A stretch of DNA of 64,000 nt, taken from NCBI GenBank assembly GCA_905203045.1, contig CAJKUH010000001.1:198781-262780 (forward strand). The letters are read 5' to 3'. Source of the stretch: an uncultured Eggerthella sp. (GTDB taxonomy: Bacteria > Actinomycetota > Coriobacteriia > Coriobacteriales > Eggerthellaceae). A program made the position numbers and the translations under genes. Numbering within the stretch: the stretch's first letter is position 1; each line of letters starts with the position of its first letter. Positions 52,001-58,371 of this stretch are shown here, one piece after another. The notes under the pieces are model-generated. The model was not told where the DNA came from. It searched no databases and was given only the letters and a program-made list of their open reading frames with translations.

Positions 52001-54710
52001 CATTGGCAAGACCGAAGGCACGCTGCGCATTACCGGCCAGTCCATCAACCCGGGCGACAAGGATAGCTATCAGGGCATCCAGATCAGCGATCCTTCTGAT
52101 GTCGTGTACGACGGCACCGAGCACAAGTGGGCGCCTGAGGTAACCGACAAGAATGGCAATGCACTCACCGAGGGCGTTGACTACACGGTTACTTACCCTG
52201 ACGGTCAGGACTTCACCAACGTGACGGGCGCCATCACCGCAACCATCACCGGCATCGGCAACTATACCGGCACGGTGAAGAAGAGCTACCAGGTAACGCC
52301 TAAGGAACTGACGGTGAACACCGACAGCGCTACGAAGGTCTACGACGGCACGCCCCTTACGGCACCGGGTCACATCGAGGGCCTGGTAGGCGATGAAACC
52401 GCAACGGTTAACACGCCTAGCTCCCAGACTGCGGTTGGTTCGACGTTCAACTTCGCAACCAGCATCGTGTGGGGCACCGCTCAGGAGCGTAACTACACAT
52501 GGGAGATCGGCGGGGTCGGTACCCTTACCGTAACCGCCCAGTCCATCGTGCCCGATCCGCAGAACCCCGATAGCTACAAGGGCATCACCATCAGCGATCC
52601 TGAAGATGTGGTCTACGACGGCCAGGAGCACAAGTGGGCTCCGGTGGTTAAGGACGCAAACGGCAATGTGCTCACCGAGGGCGTTGACTACGACGTTACC
52701 TATAAGCAGGGCCAGGACTTCACCAACGTGACGGGCGCTATCGAGGCAACCATCACGGGCAAGGGCAACTACACCGGCATGGCAACCAAGTCGTACCAGG
52801 TAACGCCTAGGACGCTTACGGTGAACACCGACAGCGCTTCGAAGGTCTACGATGGCACCGCCCTTACAGCCGGTGGCAGCATCGAGGGCCTGGTGAACAG
52901 TGAAACGGCTACGGTGAAGACCTCCAAGTCCCAGACTGAAGTTGGTTCCACGGCTAACGACGAGTACACCATTGCTTGGGGCAGCGCAAAGCAGTCCAAC
53001 TACACGGTGAACAACGGCACGTTCGGCACGCTTACCGTTACCGGCCAGTCCATCAACCCTGGGGACGATGGCGACTACAAGGGCATCACCATCAGCGATC
53101 CCGCTGACGTGACCTACGACGGCCAGGAGCACAAGTGGGCTCCGGTGGTTAAGGACGTAAACGGCAAGATCCTTACCGAGGGTACCGACTACACGGTTTC
53201 CTACCCCGACGGCCAGGACTTCACCAACGTGACGGGCGTCATCACGGCAACCATCACGGGCATCGGCAACTACACCGGTGTGGTGAAGAAGAGCTACCAG
53301 GTAACGCCTGCCCAGCTGACGGTGAACACCGAGGGCGCTACGGCAACTTACAGCGGTACCGTCCTTACGGCTGGGGGCAGCATCGAGGGCCTGGTTGGCG
53401 ATGAAACCGCCATGGTGGTTACCTCCAAGTCCCAGACCGATGTGGGCTCCACCGCAAACGACGCCTATACCATCGAGTGGGGTACGGCCCAGAGCCGCAA
53501 CTACACGGTGAACGACGGCACGTTCGGCACGCTGGCAGTAACCCCTGCTCCGATTCAGATCAAGACCGAATCGGCTAACAAGGTCTACGACGGCACGGCA
53601 CTGACCGCTGGCGGTCAGATGACCGGCTTGGTGAACGGCGAAACGGCAACCTTCACGGTTACCGGTTCCCAGACCGCGGTTGGTTCCAGCACCAACACCT
53701 ACACGCTGGAATGGAACGGCTCGGCAAAGCAGGGCAACTACACCATCGAATCGGTGGAAACCGGCACGCTCACCGTTACCGAGTCTGAAGATCAGATCGT
53801 GGTAACCACCACGGGCGGCACGTTCAACTACGATGGCCAGGCCCATGGCGCAACGGTAAGCGTTGGAGCGCTGCCTGCTGGCTATAGCGTTAAGGTGGCA
53901 CAGTCTACGGCAACGGCAACCAATGTCGCTGAAGGCGAAGTTGCCGCTACGGCCGACAATCTGGTTATCATCAACGCTCAGGGCGAAGAGGTAACCAGCA
54001 AGCTCAACATCGTTAAGGTGGACGGCTCCATCCAGATTGTTCCTGCCGAGCTCACCGTTACCACCAGCAGCGCGCAGAAGCAGTACGACGGCACGGCGCT
54101 CACCAACAACGAGCTGCAGATTGCCGGCCTTGTAGGCGATGAAAGGGTAACGGCCCGCACCACGGGCAGCCAGACCGAGGTTGGCAGCTCCGCGAATACC
54201 TACGAGATCGACTGGGGCAACACGGATTCCGCCAACTACACCATCGCTACCGAGAACCTGGGTACGCTGACGGTTACGGAAGTTCCTGCGCCGGCGGTTC
54301 CCCCGGTAACGCCGGGTACCAGCACTACGCCCACCAACGGCACTACGCCGGGCGGCACGAACCCTGTTCCTGGCAATCCCGTGCTTGATAACGTGGCACG
54401 TGCGCTGGAAGGCAACTTCAACGCCATTACCGGCAACAACGAAAGCTCTGCCAATGTGGCTGCTGGCGAGCAGATCTACGACGAGGAAAACCCCTTGGGT
54501 ACCACGTACGAAGATGTGTGCTGGGTTCACTTCTACATCATCCTGGGCATGATCCTTTCCGGCATCTATGGCCTGGGCGTGATGTTCCGCCGCCTGAACC
54601 ACACGCGTAAGCTGCGCAACGACATGAACGACGTAATGGGCGATGGGGATGGCAAGGACGCCGAAAAGGCACCGAAGCCTTCCTCTAACCCGGCAAGAAT
54701 GGAGGCATAA
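40089..54710 (+). CDS. Giant repetitive surface adhesin with YDG/MBG repeats
   Basis: A 4,873-residue surface protein. It begins with an atypical export signal (hydrophobic stretch about 28-50, ending DAYADTDA), then a Ser/Thr/Glu/Lys-rich stalk (to about 320), Ig-like beta domains, a Big2-type module (VTWSSSDSSILEIDPVTGEATG), and MucBP-like repeats (YTVKYVEKDTGEEL; YTVNYYVNGTTDKV). Beyond about 1,000 come some 45 modules opening YDG or YNG, alternating an MBG-like type (YDGxEHKWAP...ATITGIGNYTG) with a YDG type (YDGTPLT...GSQTxVGSSxNxY). One helix near 4,812-4,832 and a basic tail (RRLNHTRKLRN) anchor it; there is no LPXTG. The ATG at 40089 has GAGG eight bases upstream. Likely a mucin- or carbohydrate-binding adhesin. 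Confidence 0.88.
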   Translation: MSAKNANNNAENAKNGKAAKSMTEHYTLGHKAVAVAMSTVMLGFGVPVNAPKDAYADTDAAAEQPSDQDSATSAKKSTEDTSAKKTESTKATDSSSASSSSSTATQNNSSKADSSSAKDAAKTDIKAETKTTADVKLSLGNASIKYQGQTIAAPTTKVTVPTKNAFKFTVAADNGYTLTKVTVKVSGKESTLTADGNGIYTVAAADVATGASIKLVTEKQVQAQPAADTTPIENTESQAPAASQPTADQTASGDSSADAGQSASGDADNQVSAGEGAGESDDQQGSEEADGNEASQDESADGQSEETSESDAAQLQALGNEFLSMLSDSNSAISGPTSVAQADTITLTYNGEGTPQFWNGGDGLFSTWQESADHKTLTLTATSNWAFNGSSKNATIYCAYIDNEGVWHTADSGAAQFTVTVTKRSFTLVQPDPVAAGADHFWIPSIIDNATGKVISLSDAPGGSFYPFEYYRDGVKIENASQYYHSAEEFSKPGKYTVVVKPNSGWIYDFQGEVTIVVPTVGEQEFDTDNPKDYVYDGNPHKWAPTVTDSDTGAVLTEGTDYDLAYSTNDFTNPGTITVTIKGKGAYKNSNATKTYRIIKVSILGKDSIKEGEKTTYKPDGFTSDVTWSSSDSSILEIDPVTGEATGVYPGKVTIWAVDKEGHAASKDVTVTRDEQNGAWVYVYTKVVYNGLDLSSSAEGRAKAKELGLSVNDHGWFTLGKVWVGGIKNPTRGGIHNTEYQQKTLANLSKVERFNANGNINFNDITWNDYVGSADGADNYVGYNTWTWHLDGNVDIKSMTKVNVHYVEKGNPSNELGSDQITTTVGKEFDPASQKRDFEGYTFDSADPAFTPEEGQVKDVYLYYTKGTFPYTVKYVEKDTGEELHAPVQHGGEYGSEVTEDALNIQGYDVDAAQKTLKIGTDGNEITFYYTKKAIDYTVNYYVNGTTDKVQDSQTISGRTYGETVTADQPSVGGYTLVPGQNPTITLSEDTHEINVYYYKNVALTANSGTETYDGTEKSVSGFTGAPNDADFSSISVGTKGTDADTYPAQFPEGTKGTVDATGKYIVTDATDGQLVINPVKDEVVVTIKGNTDPQKYDGKEHSVSGYNVESISNSALAASDIALKSGVSASAKGTDANTYYMGLNSESFQLTGKAAKNFENVKFEVEDGYLDIAKRDVTLTSGSDEKAYDGTPLTKEEVTASGDGFADGEGADYTYTGSRTDVGESDNTFGYTLKSNTKAGNYNIETKPGTLKVTPMTDTVKVVIAEKSGNEMYDGTTKSLRGYDVKSIQINGKDTNLYHESDFAYTGGDADVAQGTDADSYDMGLTAAMFKNQNGNFKNVEFQIEDGQLVISPRPVTLTSASDHKPYDGTPLTNNQVTVGGKGFVEGQGATYNVTGSQTLVGSSNNAFDYTLNNGTLAKNYDITKTEGTLTVTNRDAQYEITVEANSNESTYNGKNQSLTGLKSTTFTVDGHTYTVSGLEASSGNVKNVGEYPVSITGTPVVKDAAGNDVTSEFKVNTKPGTFKINQRKVTLTSGYDKKVYDGTALTNGTVTASGDGFADGEGATYSVTGAQTEAGTSNNDFTYALNEGTLASNYTIETKPGTLEVTPVTDRVTVTIQGATNTATYDGTEKSVSGYTTTIDGSSLYSDKDFTFSGTAEAKGTDVKDGGYAMGLAAGQFKNISGNFTNVEFVVNDGLLVISKRAVTVKSESHNFTYNGQAQTWSKASCDDDVFNAQTNGLTATGSVTNVGDEEKNAISYNWNEGCSADNFTITPDEGTLTVSPVQDEVTVTIKGHKGGGVYNGSEQTVEGYDFESSNDLYKASDFTFSGSAVVKGTDVKDGGYAMGLDAGQFQNTSKNFAKATFKVEDGQLNITQRKVALRSEGHTWTYTGETFTLPNVSGWQQSGDEGFVTGEVSDVTATGSVKNVGDEQTNAITWTNGTKFKASNYDIAKDEGTLKVEAGNDIAGYVTLAPADVTATYDGKDHSAGIAKAEDKNGGQLTIEYSADGQNWTTNPAEINAKNVNDSRNGENGKNAKVQVRVSSPNYTGYVTGEESITITKRVVSLTSDTASKPYDGTPLTRPDVTVAGDGFADGEVSDVKATGTVTNVAEGPVNNTIVYTTGDGFNNDNYEISKTEGKLSITPGTGIANKVTLNTASLGHLYDGTEHKLPASNAKASDDSPLVIEYSVDGKSWTKDPSTITAVNVRDSKKVQVRVSSTNFSDTVTGEAQLNVIPRRVTVTSQTASKVYDGTPLTKPEVTVGANLFLSDEVTNVRATGTVTNVSEGTVTNTIAYDTTSKFIAENYDIVKTEGALSITGQSIVPDSDHPDTYKGVTINDPSDSVYDGKDHKWTPEVKDANGKALTEGTDYTVSYDATDFVDANTITVTITGKGNYSGTATKTYKITPAPLKVTTPSASKVYDGTPLTAKKGTAENIEGLVNGETATVKASGSQTEVGTSNNTYEGIEWGTAKESNYTITSTNEGILNVTPKSIADEEHGMNVGKLENVTYNGHEQAQKPEVKDGNTTLVEGKDYDLSYSSNVTDAGAVTVTVTGKGNYAGSVDRTYRILPAPLKVTTPTTSKVYDGTALTAEGSIDGFVNNETADFTTTGTQTAVGSSTNTYAINWTGSAKQGNYTISETLGTLTVSEYGDEVVAAAVGGTYTYDGKAHGATVQVSGLPTGYTVKEASSDAAATDVTAEDVTANVDHLVIVNAAGEDVTNKLKITKTSGTIKVNPATLTVTTPSASMPYNGSALTAEGKVSGFVNNEDATFTTTGSQTLVGTSKNTYQIDWNGTAKQSNYTVDERLGTLEVTKNQAAVVIVPQGGTKVYDGTALTSTGATAYGLPAGYTVSATTAGAQVDAGNSPATIASYTITDAAGKDVTDQFGNVSTGSANLTVTKRPVTLTSQGGTWTYDGDAHKNEAVEASSGENEGFVDGQGFDYTNFASITAVGTVANTFEYQAKEGTKAENYEVKVATQNLVVEAKSIDPSVEASMSVDSPSDVTYDAKEHKWAPVVKDGDKTLVEGTDYTVTYPEGQDFTNVKGAITATITGIGNYKGAVNRTYQITPASVQLASNTHEFTYNGTYQSDDEVKVSGADALFKSQVDDLKATGKVKDVAEGKVPNTIAYTWKDGFASSNYKIETTTGELSVKAKDITPSEETGMAVNDPSDIVYDGNEHKWVPEVKDGTKVLVEGSDYTVAYSKTDFTNVTGDIKATITGIGNYTGTVEKHYQITKRDVVVASESASKTYDGTALQKPNAFVPGASPYDFVSGDATYNATGTITTPGSVTNDINIAWANDTVANNYNVTLQPGTLTVSAKPITGKDMTVGTLPDVTYNGTEQIQKPEVKDGNNTLTEGTDYDLSFSDDVTNVGTVTVTVTGKGGYTGSTQVTYRINPAVLTVNTPSKSKAYDGTALTAEGSISGFVNNETATFATTGSQTTVGSSANTYSINWNGTAKQSNYQINETVGQLTVTESENEVVVTTTGGTFTYDGQPHGATVAVTNLPAGYTARATSNASATDANGDGIAATADNLVIYNTNGEDVTDKLNVKRVDGAIKVLPKELSVTTPDASKVYDGEALTAEGSITGFVPGEEATFTTTGSQTDEGDSQNTYSLAWDGNAKESNYTVTEKLGTLHVSRQTINPEDPENPKAYDGAQVSYPQDETYDGQEHKWAPTVTNKKGVELVEGTDYTVSYDKSNFTDVTGDILVTITGIGNYSGSVTRTYKINPATYYVVTDGASKTYDGTELKAPGKVVGLVNGEEVAFETTGSQTEVGSSANNYDLKFSKSAKESNYTHGTDTIGLLKVDAAKAQGNITLEGTPASKTYDGNPLEAGVAQASVPTQGDDVTIEYSTDGVRWTTDPSTITATDVADSTTVQLRASSPKNYEGYVYGSETLTINKRSVNLASESGSKAFDGTPLTKTEVSGWQQQGDEGFVTGEVENVHATGSVTYVSDGEVTNTIAYDTKESFKEGNYTIGKTEGTLRITGQSINPGDKDSYQGIQISDPSDVVYDGTEHKWAPEVTDKNGNALTEGVDYTVTYPDGQDFTNVTGAITATITGIGNYTGTVKKSYQVTPKELTVNTDSATKVYDGTPLTAPGHIEGLVGDETATVNTPSSQTAVGSTFNFATSIVWGTAQERNYTWEIGGVGTLTVTAQSIVPDPQNPDSYKGITISDPEDVVYDGQEHKWAPVVKDANGNVLTEGVDYDVTYKQGQDFTNVTGAIEATITGKGNYTGMATKSYQVTPRTLTVNTDSASKVYDGTALTAGGSIEGLVNSETATVKTSKSQTEVGSTANDEYTIAWGSAKQSNYTVNNGTFGTLTVTGQSINPGDDGDYKGITISDPADVTYDGQEHKWAPVVKDVNGKILTEGTDYTVSYPDGQDFTNVTGVITATITGIGNYTGVVKKSYQVTPAQLTVNTEGATATYSGTVLTAGGSIEGLVGDETAMVVTSKSQTDVGSTANDAYTIEWGTAQSRNYTVNDGTFGTLAVTPAPIQIKTESANKVYDGTALTAGGQMTGLVNGETATFTVTGSQTAVGSSTNTYTLEWNGSAKQGNYTIESVETGTLTVTESEDQIVVTTTGGTFNYDGQAHGATVSVGALPAGYSVKVAQSTATATNVAEGEVAATADNLVIINAQGEEVTSKLNIVKVDGSIQIVPAELTVTTSSAQKQYDGTALTNNELQIAGLVGDERVTARTTGSQTEVGSSANTYEIDWGNTDSANYTIATENLGTLTVTEVPAPAVPPVTPGTSTTPTNGTTPGGTNPVPGNPVLDNVARALEGNFNAITGNNESSANVAAGEQIYDEENPLGTTYEDVCWVHFYIILGMILSGIYGLGVMFRRLNHTRKLRNDMNDVMGDGDGKDAEKAPKPSSNPARMEA
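52083..53590 (+). repeat. Long direct repeats inside the adhesin gene
   Basis: Three near-identical units of about 500 bp begin at ATCAGCGATC at 52083, 52590 and 53091 (intervals 507 and 501), each encoding one MBG-like plus one YDG-like module. Some 30- to 40-base stretches are identical. They can recombine to change repeat number and can confuse assembly. Confidence 0.7.
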
Positions 54711-54713
54711 GCA

Positions 54714-55226
54714 ATGAAGAAGAGCAACGTCATTGTTTTGGCCGTTGCCGCCTTGGTGGCGGCCTTCCTCCTGTTCCTGTGGTATTACTTGGGCTTCAAC
54801 CGCATCGATAACCCGTTCGATTTGGTGCTTACCATCTGCTGGTGGATTGGCATCGGGCTGATTGTTTCCGGCATCATGTACGTGGAGCACAAGCGTCAGC
54901 GCCAGATTCGCACCATCTACGTTTCGCCCACCGCGCTCTACAACAGCGAGAAGGGCATTGTGGCGCTGCATGACACCACGATGATGGAGGCCATGCGCAA
55001 CATCCTTGAGAAGCTCGAGTACGACTTCAGCAGGGAAGACTTGCCCGATAAGAAGACCTTTGATTACCGTTTCGTGGTGCAAACCGACGAATATAAAGAA
55101 GGCAACGAGGAAAAGGGCGAAGAGCCTACCTGGAAGGGCACCGTTACCAAGATCGATCGCGAAAACGGCAACGTTGAAACGTCCTTCGAAGATGAAGAGG
55201 AGCTCATGAACGTGTTGGCAGCATAA
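54714..55226 (+). CDS. Two-helix membrane protein coupled to the adhesin
   Basis: A 170-residue protein of no family I recognise. Two membrane helices (about 5-25 and 38-58) are followed by a soluble, acidic C-terminal domain of about 110 residues that should face the cytoplasm if both ends are inside. It starts three bases after the adhesin stop, so the two are made together. It may help insert, anchor or sense the adhesin, whose own C-terminal helix and cytoplasmic tail would lie beside it. A hairpin terminator follows at 55255-55280. Confidence 0.7.
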   Translation: MKKSNVIVLAVAALVAAFLLFLWYYLGFNRIDNPFDLVLTICWWIGIGLIVSGIMYVEHKRQRQIRTIYVSPTALYNSEKGIVALHDTTMMEAMRNILEKLEYDFSREDLPDKKTFDYRFVVQTDEYKEGNEEKGEEPTWKGTVTKIDRENGNVETSFEDEEELMNVLAA

Positions 55227-55254
55227 GCCGCACTAAGGCAAAAGCACTGAGATC

Positions 55255-55280
55255 AGGGCCGTCCCATACGGGGCGGCCCT
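55255..55280 (+). terminator. Terminator of the adhesin operon
   Basis: Stem AGGGCCGTCCC with CGGCCCT-side complement (one T-G pair), 4-base loop, followed by GTTTCG. It lies 29 bp after the stop. Confidence 0.7.
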
Positions 55281-55532
55281 GTTTCGCTTCAACCCTTTTG
55301 AGGCTGACCTCGAATAATGGTATTGACAAATTGAAAACGGCGGTTTTTTCGCACGATGTTTGAGTAATTCAAACAGTAAAACACCAGGTAAATGCGATAT
55401 ATTAAGTAAACCAATAAGTAAGGCGAAATCGTCAATCAGAGAGGTTCGAACCCATAAAAACATGAGGAATATTTGTGGGAAATGTGAAGGAAATGACCAT
55501 CAATCCAAAGAATCTGTTGCATTTTCTGGAAT

Positions 55533-55564
55533 GAACCTGTTTTGAACACATTCATAACCCGTTC
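55533..55564. promoter_or_regulatory. Three phased GAACNNGTTC-like sites
   Basis: GAACCTGTTT (55533), GAACACATTC (55544) and TAACCCGTTC (55555) are spaced exactly 11 bp, about one helical turn, so bound dimers would line up on one face. They lie 150-180 bp upstream of the small membrane protein gene. Confidence 0.5.
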
Positions 55565-55715
55565 AAGTGCGAACAGGGATTTCTCGCCTTGCAAACGAAA
55601 TTTACGGACGTACTATGAGCAAGAACTCAAAAGGGGAGTGCAAAAGAAGCGCCCCAAACAAAGTAGGTAAGTCCTGGTTGAAGTAGCCAGGTAGGTCCAG
55701 GAGGATTGGTTAGAT

Positions 55716-55916
55716 ATGGCATACGTAGTGGCAATTTCTGCATTCTTTGTTGTTGCAGCATTCGGCATGTTCATCAAGTACGACTGCGGCAACGGCGCAC
55801 AGCTCGAGGCTAAGGCTTCCGAGGCTCGCGCACAGAAGCAGTCCCAGTTCGCTACTGAGTCCCGCAACGTTTACATGCGTCAGTTCGACGAGGCTGTTGC
55901 TGGTTTTGCTAAGTAA
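55716..55916 (+). CDS. Small membrane protein
   Basis: A 66-residue protein: one N-terminal membrane helix (MAYVVAISAFFVVAAFGMFI) followed by a charged helical tail (LEAKASEARAQKQSQFATES). AGGAGG lies 11 bases before the ATG, and codon choice is strongly biased toward common codons, hinting at high expression. It is flanked by phased operator-like sites upstream and a very strong terminator downstream, so it is a single-gene unit. Function unknown; it may serve the convergent permease or act as a small membrane regulator. Confidence 0.65.
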   Translation: MAYVVAISAFFVVAAFGMFIKYDCGNGAQLEAKASEARAQKQSQFATESRNVYMRQFDEAVAGFAK

Positions 55917-55964
55917 TTGATTCCTCCTTGTAAGGCGGAATTCCCCACAAAGGGATAGCAAAAA

Positions 55965-56000
55965 AGAACCCCCGGTTGGTGCTCCAACCGGGGGTTCTTA
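55965..56000. terminator. Bidirectional terminator
   Basis: Perfect 16-bp stem AAGAACCCCCGGTTGG and complement with loop TGCT, between the convergent small-protein and permease genes. Confidence 0.88.
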
Positions 56001-56031
56001 CGTTTACGGTAAGGCGCTTATTCGAATTGCG

Positions 56032-57495
56032 TCATTCCTTCTTATGGGGTTCAACAGGCATTCCGTCTTTAGCGGTTCCGCCACGCATCTTCGCCTCAAG
56101 CATGGCAAGCTGACGTTCGGTTTCTTCGTCCTGCTTGTCCTGAGCCGCCTTGTTAAGGGCGTAGTCCTCGCGGATCTTCTTGTTGTTGCACAGCAGCAGG
56201 TACAGGATGATCGAAGCGGGAAGGGCAACGGCAGCGCCGCGGGCAACAACCAGGCCAGCACCCATGCCGGCAAGGCCCTTGTCCATGTCATCGCGCAGCA
56301 TGTTGCAAGCAATCTGTGCGCATACGAAGCCCTGAACAACCATGATAACTACCAGCAGTGCGCCGGATGCTGCAAGCGAAGCCTCATACAGCGGGTAGAT
56401 GAACAGGCCAACTACGGTGAAGATCAGGTTCGTACCTGCACCATCGTAGATAGAGTCCATGCCTTCGCGGCCGCCCTGATGGTAGCGGGCGTAGGTTGCG
56501 ATGCAGTACGGAGGGCTCAGCGGGCCGGCAAGTGCGGGATAAGGGGCGCACAGCGAAAGGATGACGTTACGCAGACCGCAGATAACGTTGGTGCGGTTGG
56601 CATCGAATTCGATGTGCTCGTCTTCGCGTACAGCGGCAAAGCCAAGCTCCTGCACGGTGATGAAGTCGCCGTATGCGATGATCCAAGCCGTCAGTGCATA
56701 GGGGATAGCGGTGATCCACGTTGCGGGATCGGGTGCAAAGCCAATGCAGAACGGCGAAACCGTTGCAAACATGGTGGCAAAGTCGGGAACCACGATGATC
56801 TGGCCAGAGAACTGGTAGTCGAACTCGCCGCTGATGCCGCCAACGATGAACAGGATCAGGACCGCCCACAGGAAGCTGTAGTTGCCGAGCATGGCAAGGA
56901 ACTTGTTGGTGGCCATGTGCTCACGAATACGCTGGCTGAACATAAGTAGGCAAACAACCGTCAGGCCAATCAGACAACCGATGGTGGCGGTATCGACGGC
57001 GCCGCCTTCCTTCAGGCGTGCGGCAACGGAGTTGATGCCGGCACCCAAAACGATGCCACCTTTGATCGCTGCGGGCATGATCGTGTTCAGTTTCTTCGAT
57101 AAGCCCGTAGCGCCAAGCACAATGAACAATATGCCTAACTCTAATTGGATACTGGTTAACGCTTGTAATCGCGAAACGCCTTCGGGCAGCGTTTCAAGGT
57201 AGATGACGATAATCGCCATCGCCGCGGTAATCCAACCGCAAATGGAAGATTCGCCCAGCAGCCAGTTCAGCGTATAGCACGCGGTTTCGAACAGAACCAA
57301 TGCGTAGGCTACATCCGGATCTAGGCCAAGCGTTGCCGTCAGAACAGCCAGGGCGCCATAAGACGTGCAGGCGTTCATCAAGCCGGTTACCACTTCAGGA
57401 CCGGAAATCTTGAAGTGGATGAAGGGAATACGGATGCGGAACATTCCCAGGCGAATGCACGGCTGGATTCCGCCGTACTCACGTTTGAGAGCCAT
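56032..57495 (-). CDS. Putative multi-pass permease (NCS2/SulP-like)
   Basis: A 487-residue integral membrane protein with about 12-14 hydrophobic segments. The layout, with GPEVVTGLMNACTSYGALAVL near the start, IMPAAIKGGIVLGAGINS mid-protein and a conserved acidic segment IIAYGDFITVQELGFAAVREDEH, resembles the 7+7 inverted-repeat carriers of the NCS2 (nucleobase) and SulP (anion) families. A charged cytoplasmic tail of about 45 residues ends the protein. The ATG at 57495 is preceded by AGGAGAGGGG. The substrate is unknown. Its leader contains two strong hairpins, and operator-like sites lie about 350 bp upstream. Confidence 0.65.
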   Translation of the reverse strand: MALKREYGGIQPCIRLGMFRIRIPFIHFKISGPEVVTGLMNACTSYGALAVLTATLGLDPDVAYALVLFETACYTLNWLLGESSICGWITAAMAIIVIYLETLPEGVSRLQALTSIQLELGILFIVLGATGLSKKLNTIMPAAIKGGIVLGAGINSVAARLKEGGAVDTATIGCLIGLTVVCLLMFSQRIREHMATNKFLAMLGNYSFLWAVLILFIVGGISGEFDYQFSGQIIVVPDFATMFATVSPFCIGFAPDPATWITAIPYALTAWIIAYGDFITVQELGFAAVREDEHIEFDANRTNVICGLRNVILSLCAPYPALAGPLSPPYCIATYARYHQGGREGMDSIYDGAGTNLIFTVVGLFIYPLYEASLAASGALLVVIMVVQGFVCAQIACNMLRDDMDKGLAGMGAGLVVARGAAVALPASIILYLLLCNNKKIREDYALNKAAQDKQDEETERQLAMLEAKMRGGTAKDGMPVEPHKKE

Positions 57496-57517
57496 TCAAA
57501 CCCCTCTCCTCGTTTGT

Positions 57518-57600
57518 GCCCGCAAAGCGGGCGGCTCGAATAGATGCTCCTTCGCTTCGCCAAACCGTTGTGCCGGTGGGTGTGTTGTTACCGGCACAAC
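57518..57600 (-). promoter_or_regulatory. Hairpins in the permease leader
   Basis: GCCCGC-AAA-GCGGGC (57518-57532) lies just upstream of the permease ribosome site. A perfect 11-bp stem GTTGTGCCGGT/ACCGGCACAAC with a 12-base loop spans 57567-57600. Neither has a T run, so post-transcriptional control or RNA stability is more likely than termination. Confidence 0.45.
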
Positions 57601-57845
57601 GAGCTGACGGGGTGAAGGGAGAAAAGAAACCGAACTCTTCGGATTCCTGCAATGCAAGGCGCCTGTTTTGCATGCGTGGAATGTCGAAGTCCCCTCCGTT
57701 TTCTTTTCGGGGCACATTATCGTGAGGTGTGCTTTTGATTTCCTTTTCGTGTTGAATGGCAAACCTATATTGCGGTTTCTATGAATGCGTTCAGTAAAAA
57801 TGAATAAAGCAACAAATTAAGAAGAAATGTTGCCAATTAAAAAAT

Positions 57846-57866
57846 GAACATGTTATGAACGTGTTA
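57846..57866. promoter_or_regulatory. Two phased GAACNNGTT-type sites
   Basis: GAACATGTTA (57846-57855) and GAACGTGTTA (57857-57866), 11 bp apart, in the AT-rich core between the permease and the EamA gene. A further AAACATGTTC is at 57996-58005. Confidence 0.5.
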
Positions 57867-58371
57867 TTAGAAAATCAAATCGAACGTATCTATTTCGTAC
57901 AGAAATTAATAAGAGAAGTAACTTTTTTCTAAAAGTTCTATCAAGAGGTAACAAAAAATTATAGTTGTCCCAAAATATCGCCCCAAATATGAAGAAAACA
58001 TGTTCAAAAGTGCGGGCAAGCAAATGAGCCGTGTGACGTAAGGTGCTTGGCGAAAGGGGTGAAATAGCCCCGCGCTTTTGTTCAATGCTTGCGGGAAGGC
58101 TGTCTCGGCGCTGCATCGGATTTCGTTTGTGCGCCTTTCTTTGGGACGCCTAAGGCAGGGGACAGAGCCGCGCCAGCTGTCTGGTCGAATTCATGCTGTG
58201 CCGGCTTAGTTGGATGAGCCTTTTAGGGGGGTAACGTAGCAACTGGCATGTGCTGGGTGCGGTTGTGGTTAAGGCGTGTTGCAAAACAAAATTCGCCATG
58301 CGGTCAGAGCTTCTTCGCGGGTCTTGGTGCGGCGCTGAACGTTTTTATGTGTATATGCAAGACGCCCATAT

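Larger units (their letters stand above)
55227..55715. other. AT-rich intergenic region
   Basis: No gene is supported over 489 bp. It holds the adhesin-operon terminator, a palindrome GTTTGA-GTAAT-TCAAAC (55359-55375), and the three phased operator-like sites at 55533-55564. TACTAT at 55612-55617 may be the -10 for the small gene at 55716. Confidence 0.5.
57496..58371. other. Long divergent regulatory region
   Basis: No gene is supported over 876 bp between the permease and the EamA gene. The permease leader has the hairpins at 57518-57532 and 57567-57600. An AT-rich core (57770-57990) holds operator-like sites at 57846-57866 and 57996-58005. Confidence 0.55.

Noticed and set aside
54480..54710. 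Sortase anchor on the adhesin
   Set aside because: No LPXTG-like motif precedes the C-terminal helix; the arrangement is helix plus basic tail only.
41256..55082. Very long minus-strand open frames antisense to the giant adhesin (about 41256-47132, 47799-50564 and 50718-55082)
   Set aside because: They arise because the repetitive plus-strand gene avoids codons whose complement is a stop in that frame. Their amino-acid composition is an artefact and no signal, domain or ribosome site supports them.
55439..55452. A GGTTCGAACCC motif resembling a tRNA T-arm
   Set aside because: No acceptor, D-arm or anticodon stem can be drawn around it, so it is not a tRNA gene.
55360..55545. Small plus-strand open frame upstream of the 55716 gene
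   Set aside because: It starts at TTG with no ribosome site, crosses the phased operator sites, and its composition is unlike the neighbouring genes.
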